DNA from: Apodemus sylvaticus
Taxonomy: Eukaryota > Chordata > Mammalia > Rodentia > Muridae
DNA: 64,000 bases
Direction: 5' to 3'
Assembly: GCF_947179515.1 (NCBI RefSeq)
Contig: NC_067482.1
Span: 76,745,080 to 76,809,079 of the forward strand
Below, piece by piece: positions 11,710 to 22,340 of the stretch. Both the position numbers and the translations under genes were made by a program. A model generated the notes under the pieces. The model did not search any database. It had not been told where the DNA came from and saw only the letters and a program-made list of their open reading frames with translations. How positions within the stretch are numbered: position 1 is the first letter of the stretch; every line of letters starts with the position of its first letter.

Positions 11710-11981
11710 AGAAAAAGGTGTAAGTAGGGCGGTGATGGCGCACGCCTGTAATCCCAGCACTTGGGAGGCAGAGGCAGGCGGATTTCTGAGTTCGAGGCCA
11801 GCCTGGTCTACAGAGTGAGTTCCAGGACAGCCAGAGCTATACAGAGAAACCCTGTCTCGAAAAAACCAAATCCAAAAATCCCCCCCCCCAAAAAAACAAA
11901 ACAAAAAAACCAAACCCCCAAAAAACCCCCAACACCCGCCCCCCCCCCCCCAAAACCAAAAAACAGAAAAAGGTGTAAGTA
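11710..11981 (+). repeat. B1 SINE with 17-bp target-site duplication and C/A tail
   Basis: B1 body 11727-11861, then about 100 bp of C- and A-runs, bounded by identical 17-mers AGAAAAAGGTGTAAGTA at 11710-11726 and 11965-11981. The intact duplication marks a young insertion with an expanded impure tail. Confidence 0.95.
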
Positions 11982-12138
11982 ACTAAAACAGGCTCCTCAT
12001 CTGAGCGGAGGGTGATGGCCACATGGCCAGGATAAAACCGTCCAGAAGACCACACTGGCTGAACCTATGACCTCTGACATCTAGGCTTTTGTCACCGAGC
12101 GTCATCCAGGCCCAGACTGACTTTAAAAAAAAAAATCA

Positions 12139-12317
12139 GGGTTGGTGAGATGACTCAGTGGTTAAGAGCACTGACTGCTTTTCCAGAGGTCCTGAGTTCA
12201 ATCCCCGACAACCACATGGTGGCTCACAACCATCTGTGAGAGGATCTGATGCCCTCTTCTGGCATGCAGGTGTATATGCAGATAGAGTACTCATGTACAT
12301 AAACGAATAAGTCTTTT
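12139..12317 (+). repeat. B2 SINE
   Basis: Starts GGGTTGGTGAGATGACTCAG, keeps A- and B-box-like sequence (GGTTAAGAGCAC, GAGTTCAATCC) of the tRNA-derived head, and ends in an AATAAGTC/T-rich tail. Confidence 0.92.
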
Positions 12318-12477
12318 TTTAAAAAAGTCTCATGATTAGACAGTTTCGTACATGTGGACAATATGCTTTACCCACATTCATCTGCACGGTGACTTTATAA
12401 ATTGCTTACCTAAACATCTACCACTGTGAGTCTTCTATTCAACAGGATTCAGTTTTATTGTCTCATTTAACTGGGGG

Positions 12478-12584
12478 ATAGTCCTGGCTGTCCTGTAGAC
12501 CAAGCTGGCCTCGAACTCAGAAATTCACCTGCCTCTGCCTCCCAAGTGCTGGGATTAGAGGTGTGCACCACCACTTCATGGCTA
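12478..12584 (-). repeat. B1 SINE, truncated
   Basis: Reverse-complement B1 with CTGTAGACCAAGCTGGCCTC and CCCAAGTGCTGGGATTAGAG. The A-tail end is degraded. Confidence 0.9.
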
Positions 12585-13866
12585 GTAGTATTTTCTAAGG
12601 AAACAAGAGAACAAGACCCATGTTGAGGAGCTCTGAGTGGGGAATCTGGTTCCCTGTCCCCAAAGAGATTTCCTTTCTGTGAGAGACTGGGGCGTGGCCT
12701 CAAAAGTCTCATTTGCTCCATCAAAGATGTGAAAAAGAGAACAGTGTGTGTAAAGGAGAACAGTACACACATAGCCCAGGACTCAGAGTGAAGAACATAG
12801 GCAGGCCAAGAGTTTTTATAGACTCCCTGTTAGCGAGCCAGGGGTGGGGCTCAACCAGGAAGCACTAGCCTAAAACGCCAGGCCTTGGATTCTACCATCA
12901 GCACCGAGGAAAACCAGAATAGAACACAGACCAAATGTCCAGGACACAGTGCAGAGGAGTGGCTGCTCTTCTCCACAGGTTCAAGGCATCAGTCTGAGAC
13001 AGGGAGCCAAGGTGGCAGGAGCCTGGCCAATGGCCACACAGTGTGCAGAATGTGAAAGGAAAGGAAATGCATCCAATGCACAGAGGAAAACAGGGATGGC
13101 TGCACCTCAAAGCTCAGCTAGCCTTCTCCTTCTCAGCCCTTCATCCCTGGTGGGATACCCTGCCTGTGAAGTGGTCCAGCCCACAGTTAAGATGGGTGAG
13201 TCTTTCTGCAAGGTTAAGGTAACCAAGATTACACTCTCGCACGCAGGCAGGCATGTGCAGAGGTCTTTCAGGTGGTCTAGATCCTGTTGGCGCACTAACC
13301 ACCATTAGATAGATACGTTGGTGGAAATATTAGCTTTCCTTTTTTTCAGTAAGTTTCCAATCTGGAGGCTAAGGTCTTGGGCTGTATTTATGAGGATGGG
13401 TTGCCCTGGGTGCCAGGGAGCAAAGCCTGCTTCCTGCTCCCCTGCTGTGGGGCCTGTACTGCTGCTGAAAGGGTGGGTCAAGGAGGACTGAAGGCATTAC
13501 CTCAAGCCCTCCCCAGGCTAGAGTGAACCTCCGCAGAAGGATTAAAACAGAACGAGTGAAGGAACCAACCCGAAGGTGGGAGGGAGCTCCTGGGACCAAC
13601 CTGACCCCTCTGCTCACTGTGGGGTGGAAATTGCCTTGTAGGGATCTGCATACCCACCTGGGGCAAAGAGCAGGTGGCCGTGAAGGTGGGTAGACTCTGA
13701 CCCCCCTCTGAAATTCACCTGTAGCTTGATCAAGACAGTCATGCCTCTGGACAGAGAACAGACACAGGCTCAGCCAGCTCTGAAGCATGCTTCGAGCACC
13801 TCAACGTTACACTTACTTACAGTTTACTTTTGTTTTTTTTTTTCTTGTTTATATTTTTGTTTTGGG
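12585..13866. other. Cfap99 intron, nothing recognised
   Basis: Unique intronic sequence. A 139-codon minus-strand frame at 13369-13788 has no splice context or recognisable domain and is treated as chance. Confidence 0.45.
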
Positions 13867-14070
13867 GAAGATGGTCCTTTTTTTAAAAAAGATTTATTTA
13901 TTATATGTAAGTACACTATAGCTGTCTTCAGACACTCCAGAAGAGAGTGTCAAATCTCGTTATGGATGGTTGTGAGCCAATATGTAGTTGCTGGGATTTG
14001 AACTCAGGACTTTCGGAAGAGCAGCCAATGCTCTTAACTGCTGAGCCATCTCTCCAGCCCGAAGATGGTC
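13867..14070 (-). repeat. B2 SINE with 10-bp target-site duplication
   Basis: Reverse-orientation B2 (tail AAAGATTTATTTATT, head GAGCCATCTCTCCAGCCC) at 13877-14060 between identical GAAGATGGTC copies. Confidence 0.93.
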
Positions 14071-14693
14071 TTGATATCTAGTGGAAGCTGTCCTCAAACT
14101 CTCCATCCTCCTGCCTCTACTTCAGTGCTAGGATAACATGCCCACATATACACAGCCAGTCTCAGCTTTACTGAAAATAATTTGTCTGTTGACTTGCTTT
14201 TAGTGCGAGAGACAGAACCCACAGCACTGGGAAATTGGTCCAATACGGAGTCACATCTCAAGCGCATTTAGTTTACAGGTGAGAATTGAGATCTGGTTCC
14301 TAAGTGGATTGATTTCCTCTCTATATGGTTCTTTAACTCCATTCCCAAAACAGGGCTCAATAGTCTGGTACTTGAGGTAACTTGGAAGGCAGGCTAAAGC
14401 AAGCAAGGAGGGTTCATTTCTATCAGATACAACCCACTTCAACAGTCTCAGGCAGGTCATCTCAAACACACGTTAATGAAAATGCTCTCTTTTCCCACAA
14501 CTAAAGCTGCTCTGCTAAGTGTGGCTACTGTTGAGGTTTTGTCTTTTACTGTGTATCATAACGGTAATTGGGGGCTGGGGAGGGGACGAGACCAGGAGTC
14601 TGCACATAGAACCAGAGGAGAACCATGAGGAGGAGAAGGTGAAAGAGGAAGGAGAAGCCATAAAAGGTGAGCTATAAAAAAATGTGACCCTGA

Positions 14694-14883
14694 GCCAGGT
14701 GGTGGTGGCTCACGCCTTTAATCCCAGCCTTCAGGAGGCAGAGGCAGAGGCAGAAGGATTTCTGAGTTCAAGGCCAGCCTGGTCTACAGAGAAACCCTGT
14801 CTGGGGGTGGGGGGGGGGAGAAAACTAAAGCAAAACAAAACAAACTAAAAAACCAAAAACCAAACCAAAACCAAAACAAAAAA
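14694..14883 (+). repeat. B1 SINE with internal deletion
   Basis: B1 lacking the GAGTGAGTTCCAGGACAGCC block: CTGGTCTACAGA passes straight to GAAACCCTGTCT. It is followed by a G-run and long A-rich tail. GTGACCCTGA/GTGGCTCTGA flank it as a diverged duplication. Confidence 0.88.
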
Positions 14884-15740
14884 GTGGCTCTGAGGGCTGG
14901 CCGATTGGAGTTAAGGCAGCCCAGATGAAACATAGTAATAACTCGGGGTTATCCATAGGAAGGTAGATTCTAACTGCATATATGAGGTAAGCATCTGCTC
15001 AACTCCTGTGCTGTTTAAGGCTTATTGTAAATATAAAGGTTGTGTGTGTCTTTTATCTATGAACTAAATGGTCAAAGGCTGTGTAGAAACCCCAGGTTGG
15101 AATTAAAAATTTCTACAAGAGGCTGTGAAGTCGCTCCGTACAGCTTTCTCCTTCCTCCTGAACAACAAGCCCTGACTCACACTGGGACCTACTGTCATCC
15201 AACTGGTCGGTGACATTTCTCAGCCTCCTTGGAAGCTGGCTGGCTGTGGCCATGTGTACAAGTTCTTCCATCTCTGAGAAATACTAGAGGATAAACTTTG
15301 GGAGTGTTAGCCTGAAGTGTGGGACATTCTTTTTTTTCTCATCTCCGGTACGTTCATGGGCTTAGGAGATGATGGCTAGAACCAGTGCAGCCATACACAG
15401 GTCAAGGATGGTAGCCAGAGAAGCTGGTTCCTGCTGCACGTCCAGAATTACCTCTGCACACACCTCTGGGATTAACCTGCGATGTGGGATCATTCATTGC
15501 TTATAGTTAAGCCTGATCCTGATATAACTACCTCCATGGGCTCAGCCTGTATCCTGGGCACAACTTCTAAGAAACAGCTTCTGCGCAGTCATAGCTCCAG
15601 GCTTTGGAGCTGACCAAGGATGGACAGACCCCAGATAATTTGTTAATCTACATATTATTGGACAAGAATTCATGTGTCTGCTCAAAGTCTTCACTCGGAG
15701 AAGATGGTGGCTTTGGGAAGAGTTGCTTTTAGTTTTAGTT

Positions 15741-16280
15741 TTAAAATGTTTACTTATTTTTAAGTGCGTGTATGTATGGGTGCATATGCAAGTGTGTGCA
15801 TTTTCCTGGGGAGGCCAGAGAATGACCTTAGTGTCATTCCTTAGGAACCATTCACCTTGTGTTTTGAGACAGAGCTTCCCACTAGCTTGGTGCTCATCAA
15901 GTAGGCGAGATTGACCAGTGGGCCCCAGGGGTCCATCTTCTCTGCCTCTCAAGTGCTGTGATTATAAATGTTTGTTGCCATGCCCGGTCTTTTTTTTTTT
16001 TTTTAATTTATCTCTTATGTTTATGTGCATTTGCCTGCACGTATGTATGTGTACCACATGCATGCAGGGTCCACGAAATCCAGAAGCGGGGTTTGATTAT
16101 TTGGAGATGGAGTTACAGAAAGTTGTGAGCAGTCATGGAGGTGCTGGGACCTGAACCTGGAGCTTTGCCAAGAGCACCCAACCCATGCCTAGAGTTTGTT
16201 TTCGGTGAGTCCTGGCATGATGAACCTTCTTCTGCTATCAAGGCAAGCACTTCACTGATTGAGCTATCTTCCCAGCCCCA
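15741..16280 (-). repeat. Cluster of old SINE-like repeats (B3 type and relatives)
   Basis: Three degraded minus-strand pieces. 15741-15991 is a TGTGTGCAT...GGAGGCCAGAGAATGACC repeat. A T-run separates it from a B3 (16011-16190), and 16205-16280 is a tRNA-like head ending TTCCCAGCCCC. Family limits are uncertain. Confidence 0.6.
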
Positions 16281-16812
16281 GAAGCAGTTTGTTTGTTTTT
16301 TATGATGAGAGAGCATACAGTTGTGGACATGTTGACCCTAAGGTGATCTGTTAGTTGTACAAATAGTGAAGAACAAGCAAACAGGTCTGAATCCAAGCAT
16401 TTAGGCTGGAGGGGAAAAATGTTTGTAAAACCACGTGGCTGCCTGGAACCACACAGAACTGGGTGGAGAGCAGCTTACAAGGAGTAAGAAGTTGGCTACA
16501 AAGCGGGTCCAGGGCTGAGGGGCTAGGAGAAGATGCAGGAGTTGATAGGGCAGTAGCGGGTGCACACATTGTATTAAGAGATAGTCATTTGGGTCACCTG
16601 TTAACAGTAGGGGAGAGAGAGGGGAAGGGGTATAAGTCGGTGGTGGAAATCACCCTACTTTTATTTTAGGAGGTGGGACGAAAAGCACAAATGTAGCCTG
16701 CTAAGGCCAGAACCTCGGCAAAGAACTGGAGAAAACGAGTTAGCGAGAGGACGCGAGGATGGGTTATGTCTGCCTCCCTATGGCGGACCCTCACCTTAAC
16801 CTGCCCGCCTAC
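16281..16812. other. Distal part of Cfap99 intron 1, no repeat
   Basis: Unique sequence leading into the CpG island; GC content rises after about 16680. It could hold promoter-proximal control elements, none of which I can name. Confidence 0.45.
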
Positions 16813-16935
16813 CTGCAGGCCTCTTGGCCTCCTTAGGCCTCCACCTGGCCCCGCGTTGTCTCTCCAGGCGCCGCGGGTGGGAGCGCCCACAGGCCAGCTA
16901 CCGCACTGGCAGATCGCCTAGGCGTCGTTTAGGCG
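16813..16935 (-). other. Cfap99: Probable non-coding exon 1 of Cfap99
   Basis: Inferred 5' exon on the minus strand. The low-coordinate end is a good donor (CCTGCAG/GTAGGC), and another donor (GTTAAG/GTGAGG) lies 18 bases further on. The exon has no ATG, consistent with translation starting in the exon at 8068-8196, which has an acceptor 15 nt before its ATG. The transcription start is not known; I place it near the X-box at 16938-16950. Either donor could be used. Confidence 0.45.
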
Positions 16936-16937
16936 CC

Positions 16938-16950
16938 GTCACCTAGCAAC
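16938..16950 (+). promoter_or_regulatory. RFX X-box
   Basis: GTCACC-T-AGCAAC fits the RFX consensus GTNRCC N(0-3) RGYAAC at every position. RFX factors drive ciliary genes, and the motif lies at the presumed Cfap99 start. It is nearly palindromic, so it can act in either direction. Confidence 0.8.
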
Positions 16951-16977
16951 GCCGCGCAGGCCCTGCCCGCGCTGGGC

Positions 16978-16992
16978 GCTGGGACCTGTAGT
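16978..16992 (-). promoter_or_regulatory. ZNF143/STAF-like site
   Basis: On the minus strand the site reads ACTACAGGTCCCAGC, 13 of 15 matches to the ACTACAATTCCCAGC core bound by ZNF143/THAP11. Such sites are frequent at bidirectional CpG promoters. Binding is inferred. Confidence 0.5.
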
Positions 16993-17044
16993 CCTGAGCC
17001 GTCCTCCCTTGGTGCGCGTCCCGGGTGGGGTGCGGCGTGGCGCT

Positions 17045-17057
17045 GGGCGGGGATTGG
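17045..17057 (+). promoter_or_regulatory. GC box plus inverted CCAAT box
   Basis: GGGCGGGG (17045-17052) is directly followed by ATTGG (17053-17057), an Sp/KLF site abutting an NF-Y site on the opposite strand. This pairing is typical of TATA-less promoters. Confidence 0.55.
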
Positions 17058-17119
17058 CGGCCTCACCCGGCTCGCCCCATCCACCACTTGCGGCGGGCCG
17101 GGGGCGTGCGGCGCCTTCG

Positions 17120-17129
17120 GCGCATGTGC
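17120..17129 (+). promoter_or_regulatory. NRF1-like site
   Basis: GCGCATGTGC differs from the palindromic NRF1 core GCGCATGCGC at one base. The only ATG upstream of Zfyve28 in the island (17124) is part of this site, so the ATG may be a DNA motif rather than transcribed sequence. Confidence 0.4.
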
Positions 17130-17481
17130 GGTCGTGACCGGCGGAGGCGCGGGGTGCTCGCAAGCTGTGCAGCACCGCGCGCCCTGTGCCCGCGCCTTTT
17201 CGCGCGCCCGCCCGCTCGCGGGTTTGGGTCGGCCGCGCGCCGCTCGCTGAGCATCCTTCCGGCCGCGCACCTGCCCCGCGCACCTGCAGCCAGCTGCTGG
17301 GCGCTCGGCGCAGCGCTCACGATCTGCTTGCTCAGGCAGGTCCCGGCCCTGCCTGCGTGTCCGCCCCACGCCGCAGCCGGACCCGGGCGCAGCGCTGCAG
17401 AGGGCGAGGGCCGCCCGGAGCGTGGCCCGGGCCGGCGCGGCGATGATGAACAGATTCCGAAAGTGGCTGTACAAACCCAAG
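17124..17481 (+). other. Potential upstream ORF overlapping Zfyve28 start
   Basis: From ATG 17124 the frame stays open to the exon 1 donor. After splicing to 58366 it ends at TGA 58404-58406, about 132 codons in total. It is out of frame with Zfyve28 and overlaps its start codon. Its context is poor (C at -3, T at +4). It exists in mRNA only if transcription starts upstream of 17124, which is unknown. Confidence 0.35.
17443..17481 (+). CDS. Zfyve28: Zfyve28 coding exon 1 (N-terminal 13 residues)
   Basis: This exon encodes MMNRFRKWLYKPK, the N-terminus I recognise as ZFYVE28 (LST2 homologue). That protein is a FYVE-domain endosomal factor known to dampen EGF-receptor signalling; its lipid-binding FYVE domain is C-terminal and outside this window. 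The reading frame opens at tandem ATG codons (17443 and 17446), with a purine at -3 of both and A at +4. The exon ends in AAG followed by a consensus GTGAGC donor, in phase 0, and joins in frame to the exon at 58366. It sits at the 3' edge of the CpG island, so the 5' UTR lies in the GC-rich DNA just upstream. I chose the first ATG because the double methionine matches the remembered protein. Identity is recalled, not searched; the exon structure is seen directly. Confidence 0.95.
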
Positions 17482-20400
17482 GTGAGCGGCTCCAGCTGCG
17501 GACCACGTCCCGGCGTCGCGCTTTTCCCCTTCTAGTTCCCTTATCCTGCAGGACCCTCCTTGATTAGATAGACCTCGCTTTCCTGGCCCTGTATGAATCC
17601 CTCTCTCCAGTTCATGCGATGCCCTTTCCTTGCATTCCGCGACTTGGACAGACCATGTACCTGGTGCACATTGACTGCTCCTTTTCAGTACTAGACGGGG
17701 CTTTCTTTCGGGCCTGGGTGTACTGTAATGTTTCTCCTCGTCTGGGTACTAGATGGGCCGCAGCTCGCACCCAGCGGTCCCAGCCTGCGTGCTCTGAGCT
17801 CCTACTTCTTTTGGTTCCCTCTTGCCTCAACGCAGAGGCTCCTTTATCTTTTCGCACCACGATTATTCCGGCCTAGGATAGTGGGTCTCCCACCTTCCCT
17901 TCGCACTTGCGAACGGGCCTTCTCAGTCCCTTTTCTCCAATCCCTAGGCTTTGATAAGACCCTTTCTTCGCGTATCTTTGAGGTCCCTCAGCCGGTCCTC
18001 TATCCCAAACCGTACTAATTGGATCTTGGTCCAGTTCGCACCCCTATCCTGGTCTGGTAGCCGCCTGCACTCTTTTGGATCTCTGACCAGTCCTCTGCCC
18101 AGTCGCCGGGTGAGGCTCCTGGAGCTTGCAGCTTCTGCGGGCTGGAGGTGCGATTCACTTGCCAGTTCAGGTCCCGGCGGCGCGCCCCGCGCCTCGGCAG
18201 CCGCGCCAGTCGCACTGCGGGCGCTGCGTCCCGCTGCCTGCCTGGGGCTGGCAGCCGGGAGCTGGATCCGGTGCGCTCTGCTTGCGGTTGAACGATGCAA
18301 AGCTAGGATCCAGTGAAGATCCAGGACGCATCTGCGGCGTCCAGAGCTGCGTGTTGGGGGTTGGCGGAGTCAGGGGACGCCAACGCTGGAGGTCTTCAGA
18401 GGGTCACGACCTGGGTGGGGTCACTGCAAAGATTAAGGGCGGGAGCAGTGCAGCAGCTGCGTGCTGGTGTCTACGAAGTCAGAGGCCTCCTTCTCTTTGG
18501 CCCACCCAAGGAACTAACCCCTCTCCCGTCGTGACTAGCCACATTTCTTGGTTCAGGGTTTCTGTCCCAGAGTCTGTGAATGGTCTCTCGGGGTGGGGCG
18601 AGTGTTCTGGAGAGACAGCTGGTCTGTTTGGAAGACTGGCATTCGAGGTTTGGGGGTCGTTCAGGCACCTGAAACTGCTGTTTTTTGTCTGCCGAGGTCG
18701 GGAAGTTTTTCTTTGGGTTAGAGAGTGTTGGGGTGAAGGCTTACAAAGCATGGGGCCCGCCCTTGATCAGTCTTGGACTGGCTGGAAGGTATTCTGGATT
18801 CTTGTACACTGGTGCAGCAGCGGTTCGTGCTCCTGCCTTCTCGGTAGTGGGCAGATATACTGGGGGATTGTGGAGGGAACCCTTGGGACCCTTGCGATGG
18901 GTGTGGTTTGAGTCTTGCTTGCCCTTAGCCACGCCCTAGGCGTCTGGCCCTCTCTTTGCTGCAATCCCTTCAATGTGCTCAGCCCTGCCTGATGTTGATT
19001 AGTGGGTCTGCCAGCGGCTGCAGCAGCTCCTACTCCGCTTATTTGTACAAGTAGTGTTTTCCCCCATTGAGTGAGTTTTTAGCGCAAGAAAAAAAAAAAC
19101 CAAAACAAACAACAACACAAGTTCAATGCTGAAAAGGTCCTTGCACGGGTGGGATTTACGTTTTCAGTAACAAATGTCAGGGAGCAGGTGGGGCTGTTTG
19201 TATGCCGACCTACATCCCCGTCTCTCCGAATGCTTGTGGAGCGTTGGGGTGTCCAGGTGCCATTTCCAGCAGTGCCACAGTGGGAAAGGTGTGTTCTGTG
19301 ACCCTCCTCAGCTGTTAGAAAGGAAGGAGCAGTGTCACCCATATCTAATTCACAGTGGCCTTTCTTTGTTGTGCCCCAAAGTTAAGTATGTCTGTGATGT
19401 TCCCTGTCCAGCAGTCGATGGCTTTCTAGGTTGCAGGTGGTGAGCTCAATTAGTAGCTTTGGTGATTCAGCCCAGTAGCCGTGTACTTCTTAGAAGGGAA
19501 GTGCTAGCTTAGATTTCCCCGCAGCTGTCTTCTTCTCCCTTGTCATTTCTCAGTAAGCTGTCTGATACTGTCCTTGACCTCTGGACTTGAGCCACATCTT
19601 TACCTAAGATCTTGCTCTGGCCATGACTGGCCCCGGAGCTGGTGTCCTGTGGTCAGTCTCATTGTGAGGCATCTCTTGTTTGAGATGTGTCATTGAATGT
19701 CAGTGTCTTGATGGTTTGAAGTATTTGAGTTGTGTTAGGTCATCCTAGTAGTTTTTAATTTTTTCAAACCAAAGCTTAGATTTTTATTTTTTGCCTCCAA
19801 TTATGAGGCGATTATGTTTCTCCTTCCTACTTATTTGAACATATTTTGGCACAAGTGAGTTGAAAGTTGGTCCTGAGATGGTTCTGGGCCGGGAAGAGTT
19901 AAATGCTAACAGTGGGGGTGTCTCAGAGAGATTGCTTTGGGCATTATCCACTTTCACTTCCTATGTAGATACACTGTTTAAACAGCATTTAAATGTGACT
20001 GCTGCTTTAAAACCAAACACATACAGACCATGTTCATAACTTGTGGTGGAAATATTTTGAAAAATGTTGTTATTCCTACAGTCCAAAGAAGCAATGAGAA
20101 TTTCCAAAGCACTAAAAACTATTTGAGTTGGAAGAAAAACATACCCGGTGAATAATATAATCTTTAATGCTAAAATGGCATGTCAAAGCACTATATTTTC
20201 ATTGATTTTCTTAAAGTCTGCCTTCGAACATCTTTTTTCCCCTTGATGAAGCACTATCTGACTCCTGTTATTCTGGGTTTGGTGTCTGTGAGAAAAAGGT
20301 ATGTGGTTCCAGCTCAGAGGCTGAGCTGCCCGCATTGCTTAGAGAGTGCAGGTGAGGCAGTTGGTGACCTTCTTTGAAACGAAGGAAGGTCTAAGCTTGT

Positions 20401-20883
20401 TTTTGCTTGGCTGACTTTCTCTGACTGACCTGGGTGATACTGCTGGTTACCAAGAGGAAGGCAGCTGGCCCAAGAGGATAAAGGCTGAGACCCCACCTAA
20501 GCGGGAATTCTTGGCTCTCATGGGCGGGCTATTGCTGTACGTGGAGGATGAGTTTGCCCTTTCTATCTTTAAGGAGGAATTGATTGGCAGGTACTGCTGC
20601 TTGTTGGGGGTATGGGAATGGTGGATGTGGTGTCTATTTTCTGCACTTAGACATGTACCCCACAAAGAGCCTTCTTGTTGCAGCTCCAAACCACTGCCAG
20701 GGGAGTGGCTATTGGCCTGCATGCCAGCTCCTTTGTTGTGGAGTTACCTTGTAGCTCTTCACTGCATGTGGAGATACTGTTTGCAAACATTTAGGGTTCA
20801 GATTACACATGGGGTGGCCCTCACCAAGGGAAGCCGGGGAGACTTGCTGGGTGTCTTTTCTCTTAACAGTTTTTTAAAATTGT
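17482..20883. other. Repeat-poor start of Zfyve28 intron 1
   Basis: About 3.4 kb with no recognised SINE or LINE. It is GC-rich to about 18310 and more A/T-rich after 19700. An A-rich run lies at 19086-19120. The lack of repeats next to a promoter fits a constrained regulatory stretch, but conservation cannot be seen here. Confidence 0.5.
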
Positions 20884-20956
20884 ATGTATGTATATATGTA
20901 TGTATGTATGTATGTATGTACGTACGTATGTATGTATGTATGTATGTATGTATTTA
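20884..20956. repeat. (TATG)n microsatellite
   Basis: About 18 units of TATG with a few TACG variants near the middle. Confidence 0.95.
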
Positions 20957-21112
20957 GTGTGCGGGGGTCTGTGCTTGCCACGGTGCACACATGGAGGTCA
21001 AAGGACAACTTTCAGGACTTGTTCTCTCTCCATGTGAAATATATAGAATTCAGGTCTTCAGGCTTAGTGGCAAGTAGCTTTTCCTGCTGAGCCTTCTTGC
21101 CAGCCTTTTTCC
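20957..21112 (-). repeat. Old B3-type SINE
   Basis: Keeps GCACACATGGAGGTCAAAGG and ends CTGCTGAGCCTTCTTGCCAG, the reverse of a B2/B3 tRNA-like head. The adjacent TATG repeat may have grown from its tail. Confidence 0.7.
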
Positions 21113-21246
21113 TTTAATTAATTAACTAATTAATTAATGTGTGGGTGTGTGTATGTGTGTAGTGTATATGTGTGGGTGTGTGTATATGTGTGTATGTGTG
21201 TGGTGTGTGTGATGTGTGTGTGTGTTTGTGTGTATGTGTGTGTGTA

Positions 21247-21279
<33 letters not shown>

Positions 21280-21379
21280 GTGTGTGTGTGGTGTGTGTGA
21301 TGTGTGTGTATATGTGTGTGTGTGTGTTTGGGCCAAACATTGACCTCGAGCATCTTATTTGATTGCTTTCTGCTTTTTA

Positions 21380-21429
<50 letters not shown>

Positions 21430-21432
21430 TTT
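21113..21432. repeat. Compound microsatellite (TAAT)n-(TG)n-(TTTA)n
   Basis: TAAT units at 21113-21138, about 190 bp of TG repeat with TATG and GATG variants at 21138-21329, a 50-bp unique spacer, then 13 TTTA units to 21432. Repeat frames on both strands are not genes. Confidence 0.93.
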
Positions 21433-22340
21433 TTTGAGATCGGTGTCTCAGTGAACGTAGACTCGATGTTTTGACTAGATTTTCTGTCTGGGGAGCCATG
21501 GGACCCTCTTGGCCCCCTCCCCCCATCAGTGTAATTCCAGATGTTCAGTGCTCTACCTGGCTTTTATGTGGTGCTGGGAAACCAAACTCAGGACATCATG
21601 GTTGCACAGCCAACTCTTTACCTCCTGCCATTTTGCATAGCCTTAGTTGGCCAGGGTCCAGATCCAGTCAGGGGCCTTTCAAGTTCTTACTCCAATGCCA
21701 GCCCACAGACCGTCCTATTGGCTGCCATTCACTAACCAACTCCTCCTCACAGACTCCACCCCAGCCCATGCTTCTTGACTAATGGCCAATCTGTGTGGTA
21801 CCTGGACACGCAGTGGTAGGTGGGGGTAAGTCTGGGGTTGAGGCCAAGGGTAGTGGCTCCCCTCACCTGTCTTCATCTCCCCCACTTCCAGAGCCTTCCG
21901 TCAGACCCAGCAATCTCAGGCTGGTCTAGGGCGGGCTAGGGAGCTTAAAGTGGCTTTTTAGGTCTCTTCCCTGCAGGGCTCCCCGCAGGAAGCTGGTCCC
22001 ACTTCCCAGGCTTTCCTGTGGTTTCTGTTGTGGGGAGTGTGGGGCCTCACAACTCCTGTTGTGAATCTGCAGGGCAAGGGAGAGGCAGCACAAGTATTGG
22101 TTTCTGAGGGACTTTGTCAGTGCCTGGGCTTCATTCCCCGTCAGAGCATCAGGCTTACTGGAAATATGTGGTACGGTTTCTGTTAAATGGGCGACTCAGA
22201 GCTGGAAGTCCTAAGCGCCACTTAATTGATATTTGGAGTTGGCGTCCAGGAAGGTCATGTGGGGCAGTGGAGCCAGGGTGTGTGCACACTGTCACAAACT
22301 GTTTGGGGGCAGTGGTTACATTCATTCAGCCTGTAGAGGA
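21433..22340. other. Intron 1 segment with old SINE remnant
   Basis: Positions 21433-21640 resemble a worn B3/B4-type repeat on the minus strand (GTGCTGGGAAACCAAACTCA). The remainder is unique. Confidence 0.4.

Larger units (their letters stand above)
16850..17520. promoter_or_regulatory. CpG island / bidirectional promoter Cfap99-Zfyve28
   Basis: The only long CpG-dense, GC-rich block in the window, with Zfyve28 exon 1 at its right end and the probable first exon of Cfap99 at its left end. There is no TATA box. It contains an X-box, a ZNF143-like site, a GC box next to an inverted CCAAT box and an NRF1-like site, all between the two genes. Moderate GC richness continues to about 18310. The arrangement suggests one nucleosome-free region driving both genes in opposite directions. 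Confidence 0.85.

Noticed and set aside
13369..13788. 139-codon minus-strand frame as an extra Cfap99 exon
   Set aside because: It lies upstream of the start-codon exon, has no suitable splice sites and no similarity to the gene.
17025..17567. Long GC-rich frames on both strands in the CpG island (up to 183 codons)
   Set aside because: Stop codons are rare in GC-rich DNA and the composition is arginine/alanine-rich without domains. Only the Zfyve28 exon 1 frame has protein and splice support.
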